Below are positions 44,552-53,911 of a stretch of 64,000 bases of DNA, one piece after another. The translations under genes and the position numbers were made by a program. The DNA lies in NCBI GenBank assembly GCA_964428745.1, contig CAYRYZ010000003.1, forward strand, positions 7,270 through 71,269, read 5' to 3'. Origin of the DNA: GCA-002713455 sp964428745. Lineage in GTDB: Bacteria; Fidelibacterota; Marinisomatia; Marinisomatales; TCS55. Within the stretch, counting starts at the first letter, position 1. Each line of letters begins with the position of its first letter. The notes beneath the pieces are model-generated. The model did not search any database. It had not been told where the DNA came from and was given only the letters and a program-made list of their open reading frames with translations.

Positions 44552-45744
44552 TGATTTTCAAAATATGTTTTCAATTTCTTTAACCCTTCATCAATATCTT
44601 CTGCAGAAATACCTGAGTATGCAAATCGAATAAAAAAGTCGACCTCATTATCTTGAGGTCTACCAAAATGATTCCGAGTACAAAAGGATACATTTGCATT
44701 CTCTAAAGCACCTATTTGGAGCTGATCAATTGTACTGAATCCTTTTTTTCTCATAATTGAAGTTACATTTGGAAATAAATAAAAAGTACATCGTGGCTTT
44801 GAGATATCAATACCCTCAATTGCATTAAGTCCTGAAACAGCTACGTCTCTTCGATTCTTAAGTTTACCTAGGATTTCTTTAGACCCGCTCATGTCACCAG
44901 TAAGCGCCTCTACCATAGCCCCTTGAATAAAATGAGTTGTACATGATTCTGCATTTATATTTAGCTTAGAAATAATTTTTATTATTTTTTCCGGGCCAAT
45001 AGACGCACCGACTCTCCAGCCAGTCATAGCAAATTTCTTTGAAAATGTATACAAAATAACTGTTCTTTCTTTCATATTGGGTATTTCAACAATTGATCTC
45101 GCCTTACCTTCATAAATCATTTCAAAATATGCCTCATCTGATAATACCCAAAGATCATTTGATATAGCAATATCTGCTACTTGCTCCATCTCTTCTTTTG
45201 ATGATTCTGCTGAAATAGGGTTTTGGTAATTATTATATATAATAGCTACTGTTTTATTTGTAATAGATGCTTTTAATTTTTCAATATCTATGTCAAATCC
45301 GTTTTCTGTCTCGATATAACTATAAGGCACCGCTCTTCCTCTTTGGTATTCAATCTGAGATTCATAAATTGGATAGCCAGGGTTCGGGTAAAGAACTTCG
45401 TCGCCAGGATTCATTACGGCAGCAATAAATTTTCCAATAGTTGGCTTACCTCCCGGTTGCACTGCTACATTTTCTGGAGAATAAACTACATTTCTTCTTT
45501 GGCCCACATCATGAGCTAGTGCTTCTCGCAATGGCAAGATACCTTCCGATGGGCAGTAACCTGTCTTACCATCGCCTACAGCCTTTATCATGGCTTCTAC
45601 AATATTTGGGGGAGTTTTTAGGTTTATATCTCCTAAGTGGAATGGATAAACTTTATTACCTTTGTCAGCCCAAATTCGAGCTTGAGCTGATACCGCAAAA
45701 GCAGTTTCGGTACCCAAGTTTGCTATTTGTTTAGCAAAATTCAT
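44548..45744 (-). CDS. PLP-dependent aminotransferase, class I/II
   Basis: 398 residues of fold-type I. The PLP-binding lysine lies in YTFSKKFAMTGWRVGASIGP; NPGDEVLYPNPGYPIYE, YNNYQNPISA and WVLSDEAYFEMIYEGKA are further family marks, and the substrate-carboxylate arginine is probably in FIRFAYSG. It resembles aspartate/alanine-type aminotransferases; the substrate cannot be told from sequence. Overlap with gcvT suggests coordinated amino-acid metabolism. Confidence 0.88.
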   Translation of the reverse strand: MNFAKQIANLGTETAFAVSAQARIWADKGNKVYPFHLGDINLKTPPNIVEAMIKAVGDGKTGYCPSEGILPLREALAHDVGQRRNVVYSPENVAVQPGGKPTIGKFIAAVMNPGDEVLYPNPGYPIYESQIEYQRGRAVPYSYIETENGFDIDIEKLKASITNKTVAIIYNNYQNPISAESSKEEMEQVADIAISNDLWVLSDEAYFEMIYEGKARSIVEIPNMKERTVILYTFSKKFAMTGWRVGASIGPEKIIKIISKLNINAESCTTHFIQGAMVEALTGDMSGSKEILGKLKNRRDVAVSGLNAIEGIDISKPRCTFYLFPNVTSIMRKKGFSTIDQLQIGALENANVSFCTRNHFGRPQDNEVDFFIRFAYSGISAEDIDEGLKKLKTYFENQ

Positions 45745-45753
45745 TTTTCCCCT

Positions 45754-46362
45754 TTAAATCATCTTTGATAATGCTTTTCGAATAACCTCTTCAATGGTAC
45801 CCGAGAATTCTCCAAGCTTATCTAATTCTTTTATCGTATTATTAATTTGAGCTTGTTTATAACCCAAAGATTGTAAAGCACTACTAACATTATTTATCAA
45901 ATCACTATCAATGTTATCATCAATAAACCCAAGATCATCGTTCTTATTAGTATCTGCTTCAAATTTCTCTTTTAATTCTACGATTATCCTTTTTGCAGTT
46001 TTTGCACCAATGCCAGGAATAACTGTAAGTGACTTTACATCTCCAGCCACGATTTGATTCTTAAATTGTTCTGGATTAGTTCCAGATAAAATATTCATTG
46101 CTGATCGAGGCCCAATCCCACTAACCATATTTAAATTTATAAAAAGTGATCTTTCAGATAAATCCCTAAAGCCATAAAGATCAAGGATATCATCTTTTAC
46201 ATGTAAATAAGTTAAAATCTCAACTTGCTCACTTAAGTCAGGCAAGCTTTCATAAGTCGAAATAGAAATATTGACTCGAAATCTGATCCCTCCAATATCT
46301 ATAACTGCTTCTGTTGGATTTTTTCCAAAAAGTATTCCTGATATTGAATCTATTAAACTCAT
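45754..46362 (-). CDS. ruvA: Holliday junction branch migration protein RuvA
   Basis: 202 residues. The OB-fold N-terminal domain (SLIDSISGILFGKNPTEAVI) is followed by two helix-hairpin-helix motifs (MVSGIGPRSAMNIL and VIPGIGAKTAKRIIVELKEK) and a C-terminal RuvB-binding domain (NNVSSALQSLGYKQAQINNT). It overlaps ruvC by 4 bp. ruvB is not in this window. Confidence 0.96.
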   Translation of the reverse strand: MSLIDSISGILFGKNPTEAVIDIGGIRFRVNISISTYESLPDLSEQVEILTYLHVKDDILDLYGFRDLSERSLFINLNMVSGIGPRSAMNILSGTNPEQFKNQIVAGDVKSLTVIPGIGAKTAKRIIVELKEKFEADTNKNDDLGFIDDNIDSDLINNVSSALQSLGYKQAQINNTIKELDKLGEFSGTIEEVIRKALSKMI

Positions 46363-46850
46363 AAGTATTTATTTTGATTAACATGACATAAAGCAATAGC
46401 TAATGCATCTGAAACATCTAATGGACTTGGTGGTTTATCCATTTTTAATATTTGCTGAACCATGTATTGCAACTGTTTCTTATCTGCAGCCCCATTACCA
46501 GTAATAGATTGCTTTACTTTGCGCGGTGCATATGAAGCAGATGGAATGCCCATTGAAGCTGCAGCCAAAAGGAGAACTCCTTTTGCTTGTCCCAGTAGAA
46601 GAGCTGATTTTACATTTATACTGTAAAAAGTATCCTCAATCGCCATGGTAATAGGATCAAATTTTTTCAATAATTCTTTCATATGGCTATTCAAATATTC
46701 TAACCGATTTGGAAGAGACTCTTTATTTGGTGGTTTTATAGTCCCATATGCGATTAAACTGATTTGACCTTTTTTTTCATCTATTATTCCGAATCCAGTC
46801 GTATTTAATCCAGGGTCTACACCAATTATTCTTTGAATATTTGACATCAA
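46359..46850 (-). CDS. ruvC: Crossover junction endodeoxyribonuclease RuvC
   Basis: 163 residues. Resolves Holliday junctions with RuvAB. Acidic active-site residues are in IIGVDPGLNTTGFGI, AIEDTFYS and SPLDVSDALAIALCHVN, as in the family. It lies 20 bp after the YebC gene and overlaps ruvA. Confidence 0.96.
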   Translation of the reverse strand: MMSNIQRIIGVDPGLNTTGFGIIDEKKGQISLIAYGTIKPPNKESLPNRLEYLNSHMKELLKKFDPITMAIEDTFYSINVKSALLLGQAKGVLLLAAASMGIPSASYAPRKVKQSITGNGAADKKQLQYMVQQILKMDKPPSPLDVSDALAIALCHVNQNKYL

Positions 46851-46870
46851 GGTTAATAAAAATTTAATAA

Positions 46871-47602
46871 TTAATCCGCATCTTCAAGTTCGAAGTTAGA
46901 ATATATATTTTGAATATCATCATGTTCTTCAAGCAGATCCACAAGATTCATTAGTTTTTTTTCTTCCTCACCATTTACTTTCAAAGTATTCTTCGGTATC
47001 ATCTCAACTCCAGAAGAAATCACTTTATATCCTTTTTGAATCATAGTGTCTGCAATATCTACTGTTGACGATGGATCCGAAGTAATTATAAATGCATCAT
47101 CTAACGCACTAAAATCATTAGCTCCTATTTCAAGAACTTCTTCAAAAACTTGATTTTCATCATAATCATCTGCTGAAATAGTGATCTGGCCCATTTTCTC
47201 AAACATCCATGATACAGATCCATTTTCTGCGAGATTTCCGCCATATTTTGCCATAAGATGACGAATCTCAGCCACTGTTCTATTTTTATTATCCGTCATT
47301 ACATCCATCATAATAGCCACTCCTCCAGGGCCGTACCCTTCGTAAGTATTCTCTTCATAATTTACACCTTCAAGCTCACCAGCGCCTTTTTGAATTGCAC
47401 GCATCATGGTATCATTTGGCATATTGGCAGCTTTAGCCGAAGAAATGGCTTGCCTAAGGCGCGGGTTGGCTTCTGGATCACTTCCACCAATTTTTGCAGA
47501 AACCATTAGTTCCTTGATGATTTTAGTAAATACTTTCCCTCTTTTTGCATCTTGAGCAGCTTTTTTATGTTTGATATTCGCCCATTTACTATGGCCAGCC
47601 AT
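46871..47602 (-). CDS. YebC/PmpR (TACO1) family regulatory protein
   Basis: 243 residues with the full family pattern: MAGHSKWANIKHKKAAQDAK, RGKVFTKIIKELMVSAKIGG, YEGYGPGGVAIMMDVMTDNK and NRTVAEIRHLMAKYGGNLAE. Family members are described as transcriptional regulators or, more recently, as aids for translating difficult peptide motifs. Placement next to ruvC-ruvA is common in bacteria. It is the first gene of the long minus-strand run. Confidence 0.95.
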   Translation of the reverse strand: MAGHSKWANIKHKKAAQDAKRGKVFTKIIKELMVSAKIGGSDPEANPRLRQAISSAKAANMPNDTMMRAIQKGAGELEGVNYEENTYEGYGPGGVAIMMDVMTDNKNRTVAEIRHLMAKYGGNLAENGSVSWMFEKMGQITISADDYDENQVFEEVLEIGANDFSALDDAFIITSDPSSTVDIADTMIQKGYKVISSGVEMIPKNTLKVNGEEEKKLMNLVDLLEEHDDIQNIYSNFELEDAD

Positions 47603-47682
47603 AAATTCCTTTATAATGATAGTAATTAAGTGAGAAAATTACGATTATATTCCACTCATTCCCAATGAACGGATTTGTATAA

Positions 47683-48582
47683 ATGTCAAAATATAGCGCC
47701 TGGTTAATCACTTTTAATTCAACAACCAAATTATATATAGCCCTAGTCGTGGCAATGTTTATTTGGGGCATATCATGGCCAAGCGCAAAGATCGTGGGAA
47801 GATATGCGGATGCAGATCTTTTGATGTTTTGGCGTTTTGTAATCGGGGCTATAACAATGCTTCCAATCATGCATTTATTAAAAATAAATGCCAATTTTCC
47901 AAGAAAATCAATTCGATACGTTTTGATCGCTGCAATTTGTCTTGTGGGATATAATTATAACTATTTAAAAGGAACACAGATTGGCATGGCTGGACTAGGT
48001 GGCGTTATAGTACCAACTTTAAGCCCGTTAGTTACATCAATATTGGCAATTGCTACTTTTAATCAAAAGGTACATAAAAAAGATATGATTGGTGTTCTTT
48101 TCGGCATAGTTGGTGGATTGATATTATTAGAAATTTGGAGATTCAACTTTCAAGATTTATCCAAATCTGGAAATCTATTTTTTATTATTGCAGCTATAGT
48201 ATGGGCGGGCGCCACAATTTGCACTCAAAAAGCTAAATCAGAGTTAAACGCAGTTAACTTTAGCCTTTGGCTTTATTTGGTAGCAATTATTATAGTATTG
48301 CCAATTACGCCTTTATCATCAATAATGAACGTTTTCAGTTTTGATTGGATTTTTTGGATAAACTTTTTTGTTATATCATCTCTTTCATTAGGGTTCGGAA
48401 CCACGATCTTTTTTCTTGCGACTATGAGAATAGGTTCACATAAAACATCATCATTTATGTATTTAGTGCCGATAAGCGCTGTAGGATCTTCAGTGTTATT
48501 TTTAGGAGAACCATTGGCTTTATCTACAATCTTTGGAGGTGGATTCGCAATTCTTGGAGTATATCTTATCAATCAGAGATAA
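47683..48582 (+). CDS. DMT-superfamily (EamA) transporter
   Basis: 299 residues with about ten membrane helices in two EamA repeats. First repeat: ALVVAMFIWGISWPSAKIVG and GMAGLGGVIVPTLSPLVTSI; second repeat: NLFFIIAAIVWAGATICTQK and SSFMYLVPISAVGSSVLFLG. Inner-membrane exporter or importer of a small metabolite; substrate unknown. It is the only + strand gene between 1024 and 62324. Its 3' end overlaps the converging thioesterase gene by 14 bp. Confidence 0.9.
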   Translation: MSKYSAWLITFNSTTKLYIALVVAMFIWGISWPSAKIVGRYADADLLMFWRFVIGAITMLPIMHLLKINANFPRKSIRYVLIAAICLVGYNYNYLKGTQIGMAGLGGVIVPTLSPLVTSILAIATFNQKVHKKDMIGVLFGIVGGLILLEIWRFNFQDLSKSGNLFFIIAAIVWAGATICTQKAKSELNAVNFSLWLYLVAIIIVLPITPLSSIMNVFSFDWIFWINFFVISSLSLGFGTTIFFLATMRIGSHKTSSFMYLVPISAVGSSVLFLGEPLALSTIFGGGFAILGVYLINQR

Positions 48583-48979
48583 GGGGATCAATGGCATTTA
48601 CCAAAAATTTTGGCGGGCGTTTTGGGCGGCCTTCTTTATTTATAAAACCGTGAATAGTATACCCATCCGCTAAGAAATGATTATCTTTTTCTCTCCAAAC
48701 CTCATATTCAATTTTTAAGCGAGCTTTAGGAGCTTCTTTTATCTGGGTTTTAACAATGATCTCATCTTCAAAGTGAGCGCCTTCTTTGTAATTGCAGTTT
48801 GCTGAAACAACAGGTAGATAATAACCTTTATTCTCAATTTCACTAACGACTAAACCAATATCGGCAAGCATCTCTGTACGAGCTTCCTCAAAATATTCGA
48901 AATACCGAGTATAATAGACGACTCCCATCTGATCAATATCTTTATAATAGACTTTAGTATGATAATCAAACGTAATCAT
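48569..48979 (-). CDS. YbgC-type acyl-CoA thioesterase (4HBT fold)
   Basis: 136 residues from the ATG at 48979, which shares its first base with the accA stop (TGATG); a TTG one codon earlier is possible. The hotdog-fold catalytic motif reads YYKDIDQMGVVYYTRYFEYF, with the conserved Asp. The rest (VVSANCNYKEGAHFEDEIIV, ARLKIEYEVWRE) fits the family. It hydrolyses acyl-CoA esters in the cytoplasm; the preferred chain length is unknown. The 3' end runs 14 bp into the opposite DMT transporter gene. Confidence 0.9.
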   Translation of the reverse strand: MITFDYHTKVYYKDIDQMGVVYYTRYFEYFEEARTEMLADIGLVVSEIENKGYYLPVVSANCNYKEGAHFEDEIIVKTQIKEAPKARLKIEYEVWREKDNHFLADGYTIHGFINKEGRPKRPPKFLVNAIDPLISD

Positions 48980-49929
48980 CAAGACTCTGAAAAAATACCC
49001 ATTTTATCGTATCGTTCTATTCGCCTATCTAAAAAACTATTTGTATTATTTTTTCTAATTAAATCAATTTCTTCTAGGATGACTTTTTTAAGTTTTGTAG
49101 CTACTTTGTCAAATTCACGATGAGCGCCGCCCAAAGGTTCCTTTATAATTCTATCGCAGATTCCCATCTTTTTAAGGTCATCAGGCATAACTTTCATTGC
49201 ATCAGCAGCATCAGGTGCTTTTGCAGCATCCCTCCATAGAATAGATGCACAGCCCTCAGGGCTAATAACTGAATACCAAGTATTCTCAAGCATAATCATT
49301 TTATCACAGACACCAATACCCAAAGCACCTCCGCTCGCACCTTCACCAATAACAATTGAAATTATAGGGACTTCAAGTTTGGACATTTCTAATAGGTTTC
49401 TAGCAATTGCTTCTCCTTGCCCTCGCTCTTCTGCTCCAATTCCTGGATAAGCCCCAGGAGTATCTAATAATGTAATTACTGGTAAATTGAATTTCTCAGC
49501 TAGTTTCATAATCCTTAGCGCTTTCCTATATCCTTCAGGGCGCATCATACCAAAATTTCTCAAAAGGTTATCTTTTGTATTCTTCCCTTTTTGTTGCCCG
49601 ATAATCACGACTTTTTGCTTACCCAATGTCGCAATTCCACAGATTACTGCCTTATCATCACCGTAATATCGATCTCCATGAAGTTCAATAAAATCAGGTG
49701 CCATATAATTAATATAATCTAGAGAAAGAGGCCGTTGTGGGTGTCGCGCTAATTGGACGCGTTGCCATCGAGTAAGATTTGAATAAATCTCTTTTAATAC
49801 TGTCTCTCTATTTGTTTTCAATGATAACAATTCCGAGTTTTCGTCTGAAGAACCTTCAGATTCCAATTCCAAAATCTTTAAATCAATTTCTTTAATTGAT
49901 TTTTCAAAGTCTAAGTAATAATCTGCCAT
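48979..49929 (-). CDS. accA: Acetyl-CoA carboxylase carboxyltransferase, alpha subunit
   Basis: 316 residues. With AccD it transfers the carboxyl group from biotin to acetyl-CoA, the first step of fatty-acid synthesis. Seen are RWQRVQLARHPQRPLSLDYI, QQKGKNTKDNLLRNFGMMRP, the oxyanion region SIVIGEGASGGALGIGVCDK and CASILWRDAAKAPDAADAMK. It is coupled to the thioesterase gene through TGATG. Confidence 0.97.
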   Translation of the reverse strand: MADYYLDFEKSIKEIDLKILELESEGSSDENSELLSLKTNRETVLKEIYSNLTRWQRVQLARHPQRPLSLDYINYMAPDFIELHGDRYYGDDKAVICGIATLGKQKVVIIGQQKGKNTKDNLLRNFGMMRPEGYRKALRIMKLAEKFNLPVITLLDTPGAYPGIGAEERGQGEAIARNLLEMSKLEVPIISIVIGEGASGGALGIGVCDKMIMLENTWYSVISPEGCASILWRDAAKAPDAADAMKVMPDDLKKMGICDRIIKEPLGGAHREFDKVATKLKKVILEEIDLIRKNNTNSFLDRRIERYDKMGIFSES

Positions 49930-49980
49930 AAATTTTATTTTATTTGATTTGGAAATTTAAGCTATTAGAATCAGAAATGG

Positions 49981-50697
49981 TTATTTATTCCATCCAAAAA
50001 TACGCCAAATTCGTAGACGCCATACCATCCAAATAGCCTCAAACATTATTGATTTACTCATTTTTGATTGCCCAACAGTTCTATCAATAAATATAATCGG
50101 GTGCTCAATTAATTTATAACCTTTGATCCATGCTCTAAAATTCATTTCAATCTGAAATGAATAACCTGATGATCTTATTTTTTCTAAATCAATTGATTCT
50201 AGAACCTCTTTGCGCCACGCTTTAAAACCTCCCGTAGCATCTTTTATCGGCATTCCTGTAACGATACGCGAATATACATTAGCTCCATAGCTTAATATCA
50301 ATCTCCGAATTGGCCAATTAACAACGCTAATCCCATCAATATATCTACTACCAATTGAAAGATCATATTTTATTAATAATTGGGTCATTTTCTTTATTTC
50401 TTTTGGGTGATGAGACATATCCGCATCCATTTGTACTATTGCATCATAATCCTTCCTTAATGCCCATCTAAAACCAAAAATATATGCCTTACCTAAACCA
50501 TTTTTTTTGTCCCTAATCTGTAGATGTAGATTAGGATAAGATTCTTGCAACTTTTCTACAATAGAAGCAGTCCCATCAGGTGAATTATCATCAACAATTA
50601 GCATATGGTAATTAAGATCACGCTTAAATACCTCATGTATTACTGTCGCAACATTCTCTTTTTCATTATAAGTAGGTGATATGATAAGTGTTTTCAT
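49981..50697 (-). CDS. Polyprenol-phosphate mannosyltransferase-like GT2 (Dpm1-like)
   Basis: 238 residues, GT-A fold family 2. Seen are IISPTYNEKENVATVIHEVF, VDDNSPDGTASIVEKLQ, VQMDADMSHHPKEI (DxD metal motif) and TGGFKAWRKEVLESIDLEKI. This is the soluble Dpm1-like class that moves a hexose from a nucleotide sugar onto a polyprenyl phosphate at the inner membrane. The C-terminus ends in a tryptophan-rich motif without a membrane helix. It overlaps the RfbD-like gene by 4 bp (ATGA). Confidence 0.9.
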   Translation of the reverse strand: MKTLIISPTYNEKENVATVIHEVFKRDLNYHMLIVDDNSPDGTASIVEKLQESYPNLHLQIRDKKNGLGKAYIFGFRWALRKDYDAIVQMDADMSHHPKEIKKMTQLLIKYDLSIGSRYIDGISVVNWPIRRLILSYGANVYSRIVTGMPIKDATGGFKAWRKEVLESIDLEKIRSSGYSFQIEMNFRAWIKGYKLIEHPIIFIDRTVGQSKMSKSIMFEAIWMVWRLRIWRIFGWNK

Positions 50698-51557
50698 CTT
50701 AAGAATTGTTTACGAATTTGTTCTAAACAAGTTTCAACTGATTTAGGTATGATTCCTAGTTTGGATTCAATTTTGTTTGTTACTAATCCACTTTTTTTAG
50801 GTCTAGGCGCATGTTGATTTAATTGATCAGTTGAGATGGGTGAAATCAATGAAGAATCAAGGTTAAATACCTTAGCAATTAGTAAAGAAAATTCAAATCG
50901 ATTTAAAATATCTCTATCCCCATAATGATATAAATCGCATAGTTCATTCTTAATCATTTTATATGTGACCTCTGCAAGAGATTCTGTCCAAGTAGGATTA
51001 TTCCACTGGTCATTAACTACTTTTATTCGTTTTTTGTTTTCCAATGAGTTAACTACCCATTTCAAAAAACTTGCTTGAGTTCGCCTAGTATAACTATATA
51101 CTACATTTGTTCTGATAATAGTTGACCTAGGATAATTTTCAACGAGCCAATTATCTGCATCAAGTTTAGTGTTACCATATACTGAAACAGGATTGGTTTT
51201 ATCTTTTTCAGAGTAAGGTCCACTTTCACCATCAAATACATAATCCGATGATATTTGGATAAAATGGCCACTAAAATTACTACATAAGTTTTTCACTCCA
51301 TTGACATTGATATTATGTGCGCTTTCTGGATCTAATTCGCATTCATCAACATCAGTTAATGCAGCTAAGTTTAAAATCACATCGGGACTCAATTCCGATA
51401 AAACTTTTGTAACAGAATCTTGAGATGTGATGTCAAGTTTAACACCATTATCTACTGGTGAAATTCCACTCATGATTAAATTAAAATTATTCTTTAAGTG
51501 TTTCCTACATGCCTCACCCAATTGACCATATGCCCCAGTTACTAAAACAGTTTTCAT
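50694..51557 (-). CDS. RfbD-like dTDP-4-dehydrorhamnose reductase family protein
   Basis: 287 residues from the ATG at 51557 (MKTVLVTGAYGQLGEACRKH), one base after the stop of the DUF4837 gene (TAAGATG). An upstream ATG at 51602 would overlap that gene and adds a sequence not seen in the family. The Rossmann glycine motif is GAYGQLG; SSDYVFDGESGPYSE and VYGNTKLDAD contain the Tyr-x3-Lys catalytic pair. It is related to RfbD, but other 4-keto-sugar reductases share the pattern. rfbABC are not in this window. Confidence 0.85.
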   Translation of the reverse strand: MKTVLVTGAYGQLGEACRKHLKNNFNLIMSGISPVDNGVKLDITSQDSVTKVLSELSPDVILNLAALTDVDECELDPESAHNINVNGVKNLCSNFSGHFIQISSDYVFDGESGPYSEKDKTNPVSVYGNTKLDADNWLVENYPRSTIIRTNVVYSYTRRTQASFLKWVVNSLENKKRIKVVNDQWNNPTWTESLAEVTYKMIKNELCDLYHYGDRDILNRFEFSLLIAKVFNLDSSLISPISTDQLNQHAPRPKKSGLVTNKIESKLGIIPKSVETCLEQIRKQFLR

Positions 51558-51558
51558 C

Positions 51559-52575
51559 TTAATTTTTTGTTCCCACATCAAATGAATGTGCAACAATATC
51601 AACTTGCTTTAGGAGCAAAAATTTATCCTGCCCAGGATGGAATATCATAGAATGAATAAAAAATGACCTATCAGTGGTTTCATCGTAAAACAGATATGAT
51701 ATAAATGGGCCGCCCTGTGCTTCTTCAATACTTTCCCACAGCCCAGTAGCCTTCCATGCCCCCCATTTATTAAAAGTGACTGGCTCAATTTTGAATAAAT
51801 AATCTGAGTATTGGATGTGTCCAAAATGCTTAGTGGGCAATGTCTTTATATAAGAGCTTACAGATGCTGAATCCGAATAAGCCAATCCATCTTTCCATTG
51901 AACTGCAATCCACCGATAGGGTATATCTCTGCCCATCCAAAAAAACTGCTCTTCAGCACTATCGCGAATTATCGTATACCCCCAAGGAATCTTTAGCGTC
52001 CAATTATATTTTTCAAGTAGAGATTCTTCTAGCTCTTTTTGTCGAGTTGACCCTTCGAAGAGGTGAACACTTTGTCTTTTAAATAATAAATCATCATACT
52101 GCTTTTTAAGCCAGAGGCCTTGATCTTTAACTTTTTCAATTAATTTTTCCTGATTTGGTCCATTGATTATGAGATAATTCTGATCACGTGAAAAAACATT
52201 TTTTGAAAAAATAAGATGGTTATCACCTTCCATTGTAGATCTATATTGGTCAGCGGTGAGCAACTTTTTGACTAACCTAACCCCTTTATTTTTTGGATCT
52301 TTGCCAAGTGCTGCAACAATGACATTGACATGGAATTTTATATCATTAAAATTTTCTGGATCTACCCATACTATTTTGTAAAAGGGCTCTGGTTGAGGTG
52401 AGTATAGCGTATCATTGAAAATAGTGGAAATTACCACTTGAATGTCCTCACGATTTTCAAAAGCTGTTACCAAAACTAACTCATTATCTGCTCCATCAGC
52501 TCGAGGCTTTCCAATCTCGCATCCATAAAAAGCAAAGATTGAAATCAAAAAACACTTAAATATTATATTATGCAT
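51559..52575 (-). CDS. DUF4837 family lipoprotein
   Basis: 338 residues from the ATG at 52575. Residues 1-19 form a lipoprotein signal (NIIFKCFLISIFAFYGC, Cys19), which an upstream ATG at 52611 would obscure. The mature part opens KPRADGADNELVLVTAFENR, the start typical of DUF4837 in Bacteroidota-type bacteria, followed by a two-domain periplasmic fold with FSRDQNYLIINGPNQEKLIE and IPWGYTIIRDSAEEQFFWMG. The function is unknown. It sits between the Omp85-like barrel (70 bp upstream) and the sugar-nucleotide genes. Confidence 0.82.
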   Translation of the reverse strand: MHNIIFKCFLISIFAFYGCEIGKPRADGADNELVLVTAFENREDIQVVISTIFNDTLYSPQPEPFYKIVWVDPENFNDIKFHVNVIVAALGKDPKNKGVRLVKKLLTADQYRSTMEGDNHLIFSKNVFSRDQNYLIINGPNQEKLIEKVKDQGLWLKKQYDDLLFKRQSVHLFEGSTRQKELEESLLEKYNWTLKIPWGYTIIRDSAEEQFFWMGRDIPYRWIAVQWKDGLAYSDSASVSSYIKTLPTKHFGHIQYSDYLFKIEPVTFNKWGAWKATGLWESIEEAQGGPFISYLFYDETTDRSFFIHSMIFHPGQDKFLLLKQVDIVAHSFDVGTKN

Positions 52576-52645
52576 AAACAAGTAATTGAAAATTAGGGCT
52601 ATGCATGTCAAATTCCATATAATACTGATTCAACAAAATATTTAT

Positions 52646-53911
52646 TTATAGATCTGTTATAAACGATATATGGATCTTTCCATTTGAAAATCTTCCTGGG
52701 AAGCCCAAAGAAATATTGTACGATAGAGATCCATTATATTGGCGAATACCGATTCCATATCCAGGTTTAATTTTTTGCTCTGATGTAAAAGGAATATCAG
52801 TAAATAAAAAGATTTGAGTACGATCTAGAGGTCCAAAAATCAATTCCGTAGTTTGAATGGCCACCCAGTCAGAAGAAAATTGGTTATCATGATATCCTCT
52901 CAACAGTTTTGAACCTCCAAACTTAATCATTTTGGATGAGCTTAAGGATCGACCATCAATCCAATTTCTATGGCCTAAGAATGAAACAAATAAGACATGT
53001 TGATTTAATGATCTATATTTTTCAATATTAAAATATACCTCGGCGACTTGTGTCGTTCCTGAAAAATCATTTAGCTTGCCATAACTAAGATTCCATTCCC
53101 AATAGGACCCTCTATAAGGAAGCCATCGACTATTGCGCTTATCTCCTTTCAATCCAAACGCTCCCATTTGCGATTCAAACTGCTGATCTAAATGGAGGTC
53201 TCTACTCCTTTCGCTTTTACCCCCAATCTTCCATTGACCAAATGGGCCTATCACAGTAATAAATGCAGAATTTGATTCAATAAAAAAACTCTTTTCATAA
53301 AATTCTTGATGAAAAGCAAAAATTGTACCAATTGGCAATGTTAATAGATTTGGAGTTTCATACGAAATTTTAAGAAATCGAGAGCGTGAATCTGGTTGTC
53401 GCCAAGATAGATCTAGAATAGATCCTTGATTTCTTATATTTTCTAAACGGAGATCAAACTCGCCAGTAGCAATCCATTCTCCATTTTTATCTCTACTTGC
53501 TCCAAAAATCCCTCCAGCATGACTTTTAAATATCGGATCAAATTCAATAACTGCTGCCACCTTTGTATTTTCATACTTTGCGAATGAAAGTGTCGATGAT
53601 TTATGTAAAAACGGATAAGCGTATTCAATTGAGCTTAATTGGCGATGAACTTGATTAGCGCTAGAAAGGCCTTTTATTGAGCCAAATAGCCGGTCTAATA
53701 CCCTATTATTCAAAACATCATCACTAATAAAGTGCAGTGAGTCAATAGGTACAGCTTCGATGAAATGTTTATATGATCCATCTGAATTCAAAATATAATA
53801 ACTACCCCACTGTCCTTTTGAATAAAGATCATTATAGAGCTTTGATTCAATTTGTTGAGAATTAGCTATGATAAAAGAAAAAATAAATAAATATATTTTA
53901 GAAATGGGCAC
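52646..53911 (-). CDS. Omp85-family outer-membrane barrel protein
   Basis: 421 residues from the GTG at 53911, which has AGGGAG nearby and yields a good signal peptide (PISKIYLFIFSFIIANS). The ATG at 53977 would overlap the upstream gene by 80 bp. The C-terminal part carries the Omp85/D15 signature FGGSKLLRGY (about residues 330-340), GPLDRTQIFLFTDIPF and GYGIGIRQYNGSLSYNI. The N-terminal region (SLHFISDDVLNNRVLDRLFG) may hold one degenerate POTRA-like segment at most, fewer than BamA. It lies downstream of, and overlaps, the 1021-residue protein, so they probably form a pair. Confidence 0.8.
   Translation of the reverse strand: MPISKIYLFIFSFIIANSQQIESKLYNDLYSKGQWGSYYILNSDGSYKHFIEAVPIDSLHFISDDVLNNRVLDRLFGSIKGLSSANQVHRQLSSIEYAYPFLHKSSTLSFAKYENTKVAAVIEFDPIFKSHAGGIFGASRDKNGEWIATGEFDLRLENIRNQGSILDLSWRQPDSRSRFLKISYETPNLLTLPIGTIFAFHQEFYEKSFFIESNSAFITVIGPFGQWKIGGKSERSRDLHLDQQFESQMGAFGLKGDKRNSRWLPYRGSYWEWNLSYGKLNDFSGTTQVAEVYFNIEKYRSLNQHVLFVSFLGHRNWIDGRSLSSSKMIKFGGSKLLRGYHDNQFSSDWVAIQTTELIFGPLDRTQIFLFTDIPFTSEQKIKPGYGIGIRQYNGSLSYNISLGFPGRFSNGKIHISFITDL

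Noticed and set aside
47589..47894. 101-residue ORF on the - strand
   Set aside because: It overlaps the start of the DMT transporter on the other strand and lacks domain features; the transporter frame is much longer and coherent.
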